DNA of 64,000 nucleotides, taken from the NCBI GenBank assembly GCA_002049455.2, contig KV918765.1, forward strand, positions 186,001 through 250,000, in the 5' to 3' direction. The position numbers were made by a program, and so were the translations under genes. Shown one piece after another: positions 42,328-52,506 of this stretch. Under the pieces are notes generated by a model that saw only the letters and a list, made by a program, of their open reading frames with translations, was not told the DNA's origin and searched no databases. How positions within the stretch are numbered: the first letter of the stretch is position 1; every line of letters begins with the position of its first letter. This stretch comes from Porphyra umbilicalis (lineage: Eukaryota > Rhodophyta > Bangiophyceae > Bangiales > Bangiaceae).

Positions 42328-42879
42328 AAGAAACTCATTCAAGTGCACGAGGACGCTGTCGTCAAAGGCACGGGGGTGAACACGGCCTTTCTTTCCACAG
42401 AAAAGGTGGATGAGATGATGGCGACGCTGGTTGCAGCGGAGTTCAATGAGCAGATGCCGGCGGCCAAGGCGCGCTTTGAGGTCGAAATCCTCACGCAGAG
42501 CACCAAAAGTCTAACGGGCTTTTTAGGGGTCAAGACCCGCGTCTTCTTGAAGCGGGTGCTGCCGCGGTGGCAGAAATACTTCACCAAGAACTTCATGTCT
42601 CGCTGCGGGGAGCGCGCTTCCTTTCTGCTAAAGACAGGCAAGGCGAGCGGCGAGGGCACCCGGGGGCACATCCCCGCGCTTGAACCGGCGGACGCTCTGA
42701 CATGCTTAAAATGCAATTGGTGTTTCACCACTGCCAACGGGCGTGACGCTGTGAACTGCGGGGCCAAGTACGCCTTTGAGAGGCTCGGCTGCCTGTCCTC
42801 CGTCCACGTACCCGCCACCGAAAATGAAGGAGAGTACCGCAAGATGCGAACGGCGCTGTATGCGCGTGTCATTGCAACG

Positions 42880-43075
42880 GTGCGTGACCTGAGCTCGTTC
42901 TGTCCTGCACGTGTAATTCGCTCTGGCTTTGCTGTTTCGAACTCCAACACTTTCTCGGATGCTCGCGGCAGGCCCTACTGACACACGCTGATCGACCACC
43001 TGTCCTCATCGTTTTGCTTCCATGTATGTTTCCTTGCAACGAATGCCTGACAACTGCGTGTCCCCGTTTCTTCAG
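42880..43075 (+). other. inferred intron 3 of the four-exon gene
   Basis: Donor ACG|GTGCGT and acceptor CCGTTTCTTCAG; phase 0. Confidence 0.7.
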
Positions 43076-43738
43076 GCGTACCACGGATTGCGTAAGATTG
43101 CCAAGTACCTCAGTCTCAGCGACACGGGCGGGAACACAGACGTGGTGACGCGCAAAGTGTGGGCCACGTTCTTGGCCATGCTGGACCCTTCTGTTCGGCC
43201 AATGAACAAGGGCGTGACCGAGGGGCTGATGCTCACGGATGGCGACAACCCCGAGCGGTCGACCGTCGAGGAGGTACCCTTCCAGCGGCAAGCAGCCGCC
43301 CGACTTGACATCGCCGCGACAGCAACAGGCAAGCCCTACACTGCTCCCCCGCCACACCATACGAGGGCGAACCCGATACGGTCTCCCACTTCCATTCCAT
43401 CTGATCCTATGCGTCATCGTGGGACCAGAAGGAGGGGCAGCCCAACCGTGGACGACGGGGCATCGGCCTCGCGACGCAAGAAGCGCCGTACCCGTTGACT
43501 CAGACGACCCAAGACGGTGGCACCGCGTCGCCACGAGGGAAGACCCGCCCCCGACCAGGCCACGGACGACTTGAGTGCGATCGCGCTTCGCCAGGCCGCA
43601 AGCGGCGGGCACAACGGCGACGTCCCGATTAATGACGATACGGAGCTGCTCGCGGAGGAGTCGTCCGACTCTGGTGACGCGGACGCGGGTGTGAACTTCC
43701 TCCTTGCCGAGCTCCGCGCGGGTGGCGATGAGGTGTAG

Positions 43739-44756
43739 ACGGATCGGAGCGTCGTGGGCACCGTGGGTGCCAGGGCACCGATATGATGGTATCTGTTGGC
43801 GGGCAGGGTATGGTAGAGCTCGTGGGGAGTGAGGAGGGCGTGTAGGTGTCGACGGGCAGGTAACAAAAAAAGCTGAGCCCACGATGAATGTGTCGTGCTC
43901 ATCCTATTTAGCCTCGGGATCGAACTGGCTTCAACTAGCTGAGAGCGTAAGAGCACATTTAAGCAGACACATCCGGCTGCTAATATAAAGCCTCCTGCCC
44001 TGGCCAAGTCCGGGCAGCGTCCTGCGAGATACATTTCGGCGCTGTAAGGCTGAATGCCTCACCGGCCGGTCCACGGTGGTCAAAACGCACTGACGACAAG
44101 CCTTACGAAACACAGACGAAGACACAGCGTGGGAAGCTTACGAACGGGCAGACGAAAACCCGTTCGTCTGGCGACCGTTTGGCAGTGCAGTGCCAGACGA
44201 AAGACAGACGAAAGACAGACGAAAGTGGCGTTCGTAAGCCTGGTACAGTACCAACCCCCGACGACGAGGACCGCACCGGTGACGGCGCGGCCAGCACGGG
44301 GCGCGCCGCGCGTCGCGGTCCGCGACGGTGGCACCGGCGGCGGTTTACAGACAGCCCCACCGCGGACCTTGCGCCCCGCGGCGGCGCGGCGGCGCCAGCC
44401 CACTGACACAGTCTCGCCAGACGCGCCCTCGGCCGCGGCGGGGGGGGGGTTGTTGCCGCTGCCCCTCGCCGCGCGCCCCCGCGCACGGGCCGGCGCCGGC
44501 CGGCCGGCGCCCACCGCGCGCGCTGCGGCGCGCGCGGTGGTCACGGCGCGCCGCAGCGGCGGCGCCGAGCCCCGCGCACCCCGCGGTGGCGTCCGCAGCG
44601 CGGCGTGCGCGTCGCCGCCGCGCCGCCCCTGCCGTTCTGTCACGCCACCGTCGCCGCATCCATCATTCACCCCCCCCCCCTCTCCCCCCCCCCTCCCCCT
44701 CCCCTCCTCCTTCCACGCCTCCCTTTTCCGGCTGGTGACGCGACGATCCCGCTTCG
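43739..44756. other. intergenic; short inverted and direct repeats, then GC-rich leader
   Basis: ACGAACGGG ... CCCGTTCGT forms a 9-bp hairpin at 44141-44168. GCTTACGAACG (44136) and CGTTCGTAAGC (44228) are inverted. Between them CAGACGAAAGA is repeated three times (44194-44224). 44260-44756 is very GC-rich and leads to the gene at 44757, possibly as 5' untranslated DNA. Confidence 0.45.
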
Positions 44757-45937
44757 ATGGGGTTTTGGCGGTTGGCGGCGGCGGTTGGGGTGGCGGCGGT
44801 GGGGGTGGCGGCCGTCCCCGCCGCGTCCGCCGCTGCTGCTGGGGCCGTGCGGCTCCTCCCCCCCCGACGGTGCGGGCGGCGGTGGGCCCGTACACCGGCC
44901 TTTATGGCCGCATCGCTGGCTCGTCGCGCGACGCGTGCACCCGCGCCCTGACCCTTGACGCGAGCGCGGCGGTGGAGGAGGTGGGGAAGCGCCTGTGGAT
45001 TCTGCCGGCCGCCGCCATCATCGAGCTCGCCCGCGGTGGCAATGACGAGGGGAACTACCGGGGCGGCAGAGGGGCCACCTGCTCGGGCGCGTCGGTTGGC
45101 CTCGTCGCACGGGCGCAGCTGGAGGTGGTGGTCAAGGCCTCAGCGGCCGACGCCTCGGAGGCCGACGCCTCGGAGGCCGGTGCGTCCGACGGCGACCGTC
45201 TGCTCGGCGGGGGTACCAGCCCGCCAAACGAGCGGACCGTCGCCTTTGGCGAGAACTTTGTCGCCGACTTCAAGGAAGAGATCTCGGGCGACTACCTCGT
45301 CAACGACATGGAGTACGCAGCCGACTACGCTGGGTGGAACTTGACGGCCCCGGGCCAGCGCATCGGCTACACGCGGGCCACCCGCACGTGCGGGCCGCGC
45401 GGGAACCGCCACAGCTACCCACCCGGCACATTTACCTACTTGCTACGTGCGCCGGCCGGCACGATCAGGCTGGACGGACACAATGTGACGCTCCACGCGC
45501 CGACGGTGGTCGTCTTCACGCTCTTGCCCAACGGGGCGTTCGACTCGCCTAACCGGTTGTTTTGTCTGCACGCGTCCCCGTGGCCGGTGGCGACGCCACC
45601 GCCGCCGCGGGACTTTGCCGACACCCTCGCCCCGGAGGTGTGGCCTGACGATCCGTACGGCGACCGCTTTCGGCACGACCGGGAGGGCGTGTCCACCACG
45701 GCGATAATCGTGTACAGCCTAGCGGGCGGCATCCCCCTCATCGTCGTGGTCGTCTGTTGTTGCCACTCTTGCGCCGCAAAGGGCTGCTGCTGCTGCGGCG
45801 GCGGCGACGGCGGCAAGGAGAGCCAGTCGCTGCCGCGCCTGGTTCTCCCCTCGTTGTCGACGTCCAGGGCCCGGCCAATCTCCCGGGCCGTCTCCCAATC
45901 GACGATCGAGAGCCTCCCAAGGCGTGTGGACCGGTAG
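44757..45937 (+). CDS. probable secreted-then-anchored membrane protein, unknown family, one frame break
   Basis: The start MGFWRLAAAVGVAAVGVAAV followed by PAASAAAAG is a typical signal peptide. The rest of the protein continues in another frame after an eight-C run (44858-44865), so one base is missing or two are extra there: sequencing error or real frameshift. The second frame gives an outside domain with RTVAFGENFVADFKEEISGD, NDMEYAADYAGWNLTAPG and SYPPGTFTYLLRAPAGTIRL, and sparse cysteines. A transmembrane helix near the end (TTAIIVYSLAGGIPLIVVVV) is followed by a Cys-rich juxtamembrane HSCAAKGCCCC and a basic, Ser-rich tail. A single-pass type I protein is predicted. Domain family not recognised; cell-surface or wall role is only inferred from topology. 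Confidence 0.5.
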
Positions 45938-48053
45938 ATAGGCGACGCGGACGTCGCCAGCGGGTGTGCCGGGGTGGGAACAGGGGGCGGGAAGTGGAGC
46001 TCCGCCGCCCCTGGACTCGGACCCAGGCGGAAGGGCAGGCGGGGCAGAGGCGTTGTTCGAGCAGGGGTGGGGAGCGCAACCGGGGATGCAGCCGTCGCGC
46101 ACGCGTGGGTGGGTGTGAGCGACCCCACGGGGACGGGCGGACGCGCGGGGGTGCTCGCGACGGGCGGGGGACCGGTCGCCCGCCGCCCCCGGGGCCACCG
46201 CATCGGTCCCTTTTCTTCGCTCGTTTTTTTTTTCCATCCCAGCGACCGCCGCGCCCGCGGGCGCGGCGGCGTGCCGTCCCCAGCCCCGGCGCTCGCGCCC
46301 GCCGCAAGCCCCTGCCGCGTGCGCAGCCGCCGCGCGGCGGCGGCTGTGGTGGCCGGCCGGGCACGGCTGCCGCGCCGGGGCGCGCCGGCACCGCCGGCCG
46401 GCGCGCCGACGCGCCGCGGGCGACCGCACGGGCGCGCCACCGCCGCCTTCGCGGCGGGCCCCCGCCACCCGGCGCGGCGGCCAACCGACACCCCTCGGGG
46501 CACGACGCGCGCGCGGCGGGACGCGCACAGGCACAGGTACATGTACAGGCGCCGCGCACCCCCCCCCCCACCACCACCCCTCCCCCCCACCTGCGCTCCC
46601 AACCGGCCTCCACCGTCCCCCCGCGCGTCGGCCGCGAGGCCGCGGCCACGGCGCGACGCGGCGCGCGCGCGGCCGCCGCCAGAGCGGGCGTGTCGGCCGG
46701 CGCGGTCGCGTCGGGCGGGCTGTCGGCCGCCACTCGGCGTCGCGCGGCGGCGCCCACCTCCCCCGCCGCGCGCGCCGCCACGTCCGTAAACGACGCCGTC
46801 GTGGCCGCCGCCACGGCGGGGGGCGGCGGCGCACAGACGCCCCCACACTCTGTGCGCGGCACGTCGCGCCGTCTGAATAGTGGTCCCCACTCGCCCCACG
46901 CCGCTGGCGCGGCGGGTGCCCGCCGCTGCGCCCGTCGCGCGTGCCGCCGCGGCCACGCCTGTGGCCCCATCCGGCAGCGGCGCGCGGCGCGAGCAGGCGC
47001 GGGCGACTGGGCCACGGAGCCGCCGCCCTCCCCACCGTCCCCCCGTGCCAAACGGCCGCCGTCGTGTGGGCGGGGTCGTGTCCCTACCCCCAGGCCGGCG
47101 CCGCTGGCGGGCACGGCAGGGCGCCACCGCCGCCGCCCCTTGCTAGACCCGACCCCCTGCATCCCATCCCATGTCCGCACGCGCCTCTCCCCCCCCCAGT
47201 ACCGATTCCTGATAGAGAGCCTCAGGGGCATCAGGACGGTAAGCAGTGACCATCAGGGGCTTTCATTAGCGAAGCTCCTCTGTGAGACGGACACGGAAAG
47301 AGCCCCTCCAGCTGTCCCAATAGGGGCGCTGATTGGTCAATCTGCCTTGATCCAGGTGAAATGCTTTCCGGGTTCCTGACCGTCCATTCTTACCTTGGAA
47401 GCGACACTTGGTCGATCTATTCTTTGATTGGTGGTTGCTGGAGGTACCCCTCGCTGCATTCTGCGGATGTCGCTCTGTCGTATTGTGTGGGGAATGGAAT
47501 TAGAATGAGAAGTGAGAGTGTGGTTTCGGCTGTTGTAGTTTTGGTCTGGAGGCTGTCCCCCCAGCTCGTGCTAGCGAGCCTCCAGTGTGGTGGTCCATTG
47601 CGAGGGCTCAGGCTGGGTGGGGTGTGTGTGTGATGACGGCGATGACAGAATGTGGTCATTTTACGTTTGGTTGTGGGGAGGGGGCGCTGGGGCGCCGCGG
47701 GCTGCGATGAGGGGTGAGGGGGTAGTTTGACCAGGATGAAAAGAGTCCTGGACCAAAGGGGTTTCTCAACCAAAAGGCCCGCAGAAAAGCGGGATTGGGT
47801 GCCGGGGGACTGTCAACAACGGCGGGGAAGGACGTGGGTGGCGCCTGATAGCTCCGACGGAGAAAGCGGATCTTTGGCCAACGTGGCGACAAGAATCGTG
47901 CTTGGATGCTTCTCAATAAGTATTTATCGGTTCACATTGGCGTGTAGTTCTTGCAAAAGGCATTTGCACGTGCTTCGCTGACAGCCCCCCCTGCCGCTTG
48001 GGGGGGCTTCTATTGATAAATAAATGGCGCTCTGATATAATGAGTAGATATAT
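45938..48053. other. GC-rich stretch with no trusted gene, then less GC-rich spacer
   Basis: 45938-47200 has very long open frames on both strands at once, which at about 75-80% GC is expected by chance; none has a domain, signal or stable codon pattern. 47200-48053 is less GC-rich and holds no recognisable ORF. Confidence 0.4.
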
Positions 48054-49734
48054 GGTGCTTTGCTGAGAAATGGAGCATGCACGTTTGCGAGTGCGAACGT
48101 TTGCCGATGTGGACCGATGTCAGGATGTCCATCAGATCGTCTCTCACCTGGCTTCAGGGGACCGATAGCGTCCCAAGTGCAATTGCTCCTGGCATGACCG
48201 GCGAAAGCCACAGCCACCTACGGGCACATTCCAGGCGCGTGCGTGCAATACCCTGGCCTTCAGGTCGGTGGCGCGCTCGGCGACGCATTGACACCGGGCA
48301 CGCCGGCCGGCTCTATGGCCGCGAGCGCGCACTGGCGCACGTACAGCCACGTTGCCGTGGTGGGCGGGGCGTCGGGCGAGGAAAGAGGTGCCGCCTCCGC
48401 CACCGCAGCGGCGGCGGCCCGCCGGCGTCGCGCGGCGCCCACGGGCGAGGCCGTCACTCCGCCGCGCAGCGCACCTGCGCACGGCGGGCATGGCGGCCAA
48501 AACGGCGCACGGGCGGGCGAATGGGACTGATCGCCGCGCGACGAGGCGCCTGAAACCGCGCCGCTAGATGGCGTCAGCGACCGCCGACGCGCCGCCGCAA
48601 CAGAAGACGGCGCGCAGGCACGATCACCCGCGGGTCATCGTGGGCGCGTCAAGCCCCGGAAGTCGCTGCGCGCGGTCACCGCGCGCAACTCGGGGCGGTA
48701 GAGGGGGCACGGGGGCAGGCGCCGTCCGGGCCCAGTGAACCCTGTGGCAGGACAGTCCTTCTCAGCCACGTAACTCTATTCGCTTTTTAGCGTCATCGCG
48801 ACCCTTCCAACACTGACACGCCCTCAGATCCCTGAGGCCACGAATGCAGACTGCCACCTCTGAAACGGAGAGCAAGTCCCTTGATCTAAGTATATGTGTG
48901 CATCACTACACTTTGAGAGCACCCTGTCCTAAAGGCCAGGGAATGGTAAGACAGGGGACTGAAGGCTCTTCATGCAGCCAATGACTTCTCATGATTCAAT
49001 GTCAAGAACACTCCCCAAACCCTGTCAGATTGCCGGTTCAATGAATGTGACCACGTGCCCATTGGCTGCGTCAGGCGGCCTAGTTTCACAGTATTTGAGC
49101 CGGGTCTCTACAGTCCAGAAGACAGAGACGGTGCACTTGTGCCATCTGGTGCCCCAGAAGAAACGCAGGTGGGCTGGATCCAGTCACTGCTGTACCCTTC
49201 ATCGATGATGATTGGTCAAAAGAATGTCAGTGACTCGTCTCGATGTCAATGAACATAGGCGATCTACTGGGCACGGGGCTCACGTGCTCGGAGGGCCAAT
49301 GAACGGACCGAACGGACGGAAAAGAATTGCAAGACCTCCTCAAACGACATGCATGTTCGGAGGCCGATTCAGCCTCTGCGAGCAAACATCAGGGGCCGGT
49401 TAGGGGGCACGCTCCTGACGGCACCGCTGTGGCCGGTGGCTTAAGAAGTCTTGTCCTGATTAGGCTGTCAGCGTGCATGTTCTGGCATCGTTTCACAAAG
49501 ACCACCGCGGGTGTCAGCAGGTACTTGCCACCGGGTCACCCAGAGTGCGGTTTTCCAGCTGCTGTCAGCCTTTGTCGGCCCAAGGGCCCGGCGAACCTGG
49601 TCGGGATGCTTGACATGTCACACATCACCGGGTGATATAATGGGTCTCCCTGCAGCACGGGTCAATGCTCGCAGTGGTCGGGTGTGCATGTTTGTTTGCG
49701 CAAACGTGCATGCTCCATTTCTCAGCAAAGCACC
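48054..49734. mobile_element. 1681-bp element with 36-bp perfect TIRs, no transposase
   Basis: GGTGCTTTGCTGAGAAATGG ... ACGTTTGCG at 48054-48089 is exactly repeated in inverse at 49699-49734. The inside is mixed: GC-rich 48240-48730, ordinary composition beyond. No ORF with a domain. No target duplication is evident (flanks end TATAT and start GTACT). Likely a non-autonomous DNA transposon of unknown superfamily. Confidence 0.7.
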
Positions 49735-49876
49735 GTACTGGGATATACGCATATTCAAAAATAACGAGCCCGACTTTACAAACTCTTTTCTGAATGGTAC
49801 CGCCATTGAATGGCTCCAAAGAGGATAAACGCAAGTCCAAATACTTACCGTCCGTGGGATGCTGGCATCTAACTAA

Positions 49877-51041
49877 GGCCCGTTCCGGGACACAGGCAGG
49901 CGTTTGTGATAGCGTTTGTGACGAACATCGTCGAACGCTGGTTGGTTGAAATCAGTCACGCGTCTGGGTTCGCCAGGTCGATCCTGAGCATGCCTGGACT
50001 GCGCCACTCGACCAAAGCCGTGTGGCCTGCCTGGCTGCCTGGAGGATTTCGTGAGGCGCGTAAAGGAATGAAGCCGGAACTCTCGGTCGCGATTGATTAA
50101 GAGCACAGGTAAACTGCATACAGGTCGCGGCTGGCCGCCGGCGCGCCGCCGCGACATTCAAAGGAGCGGTCTGTACCGGTGCACCCGCGCAAGGCACGCA
50201 CAGAGGCTGCACGCGGCCTGCTGCATTGGCCGGTTTTGTATCAATCGCATCCATGACGAGTGTGTCCCGCCACCATCCGCACGTTTGTTTCGGTTGCGCT
50301 CTGTGAGGGGACCGGCGGCGGGGGGGGGCGGGCCGAGTGGGACCGACAGCAGAGGATGCAGGCGCCGGAGCACGGATCGACTGGTCACGACCGTTGTTCA
50401 CATCATTAGACACTTCAAGCTGCCTCCCTCGATTCTCGTTTGACTGTTTGTCTTCTTGGATACACACTCTGCGTCTGTTCAAGCGTTCAAGTGTTCAAGC
50501 GCATTGTGCCTCCACACGCCCAGACCCAACCAAAGCAGCAGCGAGATGCATGTTTCGCGTAAATGCCTTATCCATCCGCGGACTCTCCCAACGACTCCAT
50601 ACTCTCTCGCAGTGCTCGCGACGCACCTCGGAGGTGAAACAACTGTGCCTGCTCTCGGGGCCCACACCCGCCCCGGTCGGCAGTAGCCCACCTCGTAGTT
50701 GCGTCCGGCCACAGCACCGTCACACACCGGTAAACCCTCGCTTCTCTGGGGCGAGCAGGCGTAGTGGTCAGTCGTACGGCTTAGTCCACCCCCCACTGCA
50801 GAGCGTGTCGACACGGCGTGGGACCATGCGGTGGGAGCTGATCAATCACCTCTCAAGCCGACGAACCAAGGCACGGCCAGCAGTCAATGGTGCGAACGCA
50901 ATTATGAGTGGAACGTTTAATTCCTGGCCATCACAAACCTACCTCCCAGCTGGTGTCCCAGAATGCCCCCAACAGTGTAGTGCGTGGTACCTGCGTAACA
51001 AACACCCGTCACAAACCTGTTCCTGTGTCCCGGACCGGGCC
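49877..51041. mobile_element. 1165-bp non-autonomous PIF/Harbinger-type (Tourist-like) element
   Basis: Ends GGCCCGTTCCGGGACACAGG and CCTGTGTCCCGGACCGGGCC are inverted repeats, imperfect, extending over about 40 bp (GTTTGTGA-type words on both sides). TAA stands on each side (49874-49876 and 51042-51044), the 3-bp TWA duplication of Harbinger elements. Its ends differ from those of the two autonomous-looking copies here, so another Harbinger family must have moved it. ORFs inside show no domain. Confidence 0.75.
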
Positions 51042-51107
51042 TAACTCAGGAAACATCACTTGCCAGGTGCCTCACAATGCTTAACGTCGGGACAAAAGAC
51101 GCAGCTA

Positions 51108-51268
51108 TTGCAGTCTCCCCAATTTTGGCCGATCCCGACAAGAACAACTGTGCAGAACAGATGCACGACAGCCATCCATCCGGCCGGATACGACCTCTCG
51201 ACCAATCAGAAGTTGTGCGGACTGTAGGTTGTTCTTGTCCGGGTCGGCCAGAATTGGGAAGACTGCAA
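51108..51268. mobile_element. 161-bp MITE with long TIRs and TA duplication
   Basis: TTGCAGTCTCCCCAATTTTG and CAGAATTGGGAAGACTGCAA are the outer parts of about 42-bp inverted repeats that end in CAAGAACAAC / GTTGTTCTTG. TA flanks both sides (51106-51107, 51269-51270), as in Tc1/mariner-derived (Stowaway-like) MITEs. It is almost wholly a hairpin. Confidence 0.8.
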
Positions 51269-51270
51269 TA

Positions 51271-51820
51271 CATGTTCGAGAAGTGCTGAACAGAAGTGAG
51301 AAAACTCAGGGCCGATCGTCGACAGTGAACGGGTGTGACAATCGTCGCGCGCGGCCCCGCATAAAAGGCCCAGAAGCATCAGAACGAGTATAAAGACAAA
51401 AGCCTAACCGCGATACCAAGATGGACACGAAAGCCGAAGCACCTTGCCTCACATTGACGCTCGCACGCTCACTGCTGGTCATGGTCTGGCATGGGCAGCG
51501 TTCACAACTTGCAGCACAACCCGCTTTTCGTTTTGTCTTGGCAACATGCCTTGAAAGTACATCCTGTCGGACATACTTGTTCAATTATCTAATATATTCG
51601 GGATAGAATCCATATTCTTATTCATATCCTTTTTGTTTCGGCTGCGGATACGTATCTTATTCGTATTCAAGAAGTTTCGGCAAAACTCTTAACTGATTCG
51701 AAAAGAACTGATGTTGAGTGTATCTGAGTGGTCACAAACTTGTCAGATTCACAAGCCCCTGGTGACGATGTCACTGGAGCTCCCACGCCCCCGGCGCGGG
51801 ATGCCAAGTGGACCCGTGCC
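51271..51820. other. no gene; AT-rich island
   Basis: 51580-51680 is the most AT-rich stretch nearby (ATATATTCGG, ATTCTTATTCATATCC words). No ORF with a domain. It ends at the Harbinger copy 2 terminus. Confidence 0.4.
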
Positions 51821-52506
51821 TTAGAGCACACCCAACAACGTCTTCCCCAAGTCCGAATGCGTATACGTGTCAGAAACGTGTCTCCCAAATGCTCCACGTG
51901 GCTCCATTTAGGCTCTTGGGGTTGGGGACGGCTCCACAGCAACGTCGGGCACCCCAAATCGAAGAGAGAAAACGCGAATCTAGTTGATCGGAATCATATA
52001 AGTGCACACAGATTCAGCGGCAGAAAATGGGGGGTGAGGCCCTTGTGCCCCATTCTCCGCACGATTTGGGGAGTCGGAGCGCTTCTCCCCATCTTGTTCA
52101 GCTCGCTCATTGGCTGGCGCTGCTTTGGCCGCCGTTCGAAATGCTTGTGTCGTGGCATCCGGCTTTTTAGAAAACTGCAGTGACAAACCATGCCCTTTGT
52201 GTCGCGGGAGAGCGTTCGAGCGCTCACCGTTTGCAACGGCATCTCGACTTCTACGGACCGTGGCGTCGAGCCCGCGACCACAGGCGACCGTGCCTCCACC
52301 CCGGGATGCGACCGTTTCGGGGGTCCAGCGGGGGGCATTGAAACGGTCTGCAGGGGGGGTGGGCGAAAGGAAATCTGCTCTGTCCGTGCGGTGTGTTCAC
52401 TGTGGGGTGCTGGGGAGATCCGAGTGCAGGTGGCACCGTCAGGGCGGCGCCGTCGTCGTCGACGGCCGTCCGCCGCCACCGTCGTGGCGACCGTCCTCTT
52501 CGCGCG

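Larger units (their letters stand above)
40114..43738 (+). pseudogene. unknown four-exon gene with zinc-finger-like N-terminus, three in-frame stops
   Basis: Exons 40114-41581, 41727-42148, 42328-42879 and 43076-43738; all three introns have matching phases (1, 0, 0). N-terminus: paired Cys/His clusters (CLLCGFDSKDKTGHG, CDLRHLPC, CVCKKTCPTCDITGH). Middle: helical segments FDWPPGERRKYESALGVFEM and SRSKKPYSNLLLILANWMMK, then GRLRKRRRS. Exon 3: FLGVKTRVFLKRVLPRWQKY and LTCLKCNWCF. Exon 4: GNTDVVTRKVWATFLAMLDP, basic SRRKKRRTR, acidic end. Stops: TAG 40654, TAA 41876, TGA 43496, each followed by clearly continuing protein. Looks like a recently disabled nuclear DNA- or RNA-binding protein. No family recognised; an undescribed mobile-element protein is possible. 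Confidence 0.55.

Noticed and set aside
45436-47379. Several 400-560 codon ORFs on both strands
   Set aside because: Simultaneous open frames on both strands at very high GC are expected by chance; no domain, start context or splice support. Part overlaps the membrane-protein gene.
49952-50482. 176-codon - ORF in the Tourist-like element as a transposase
   Set aside because: No DDE motifs, no helix-turn-helix; composition matches chance.
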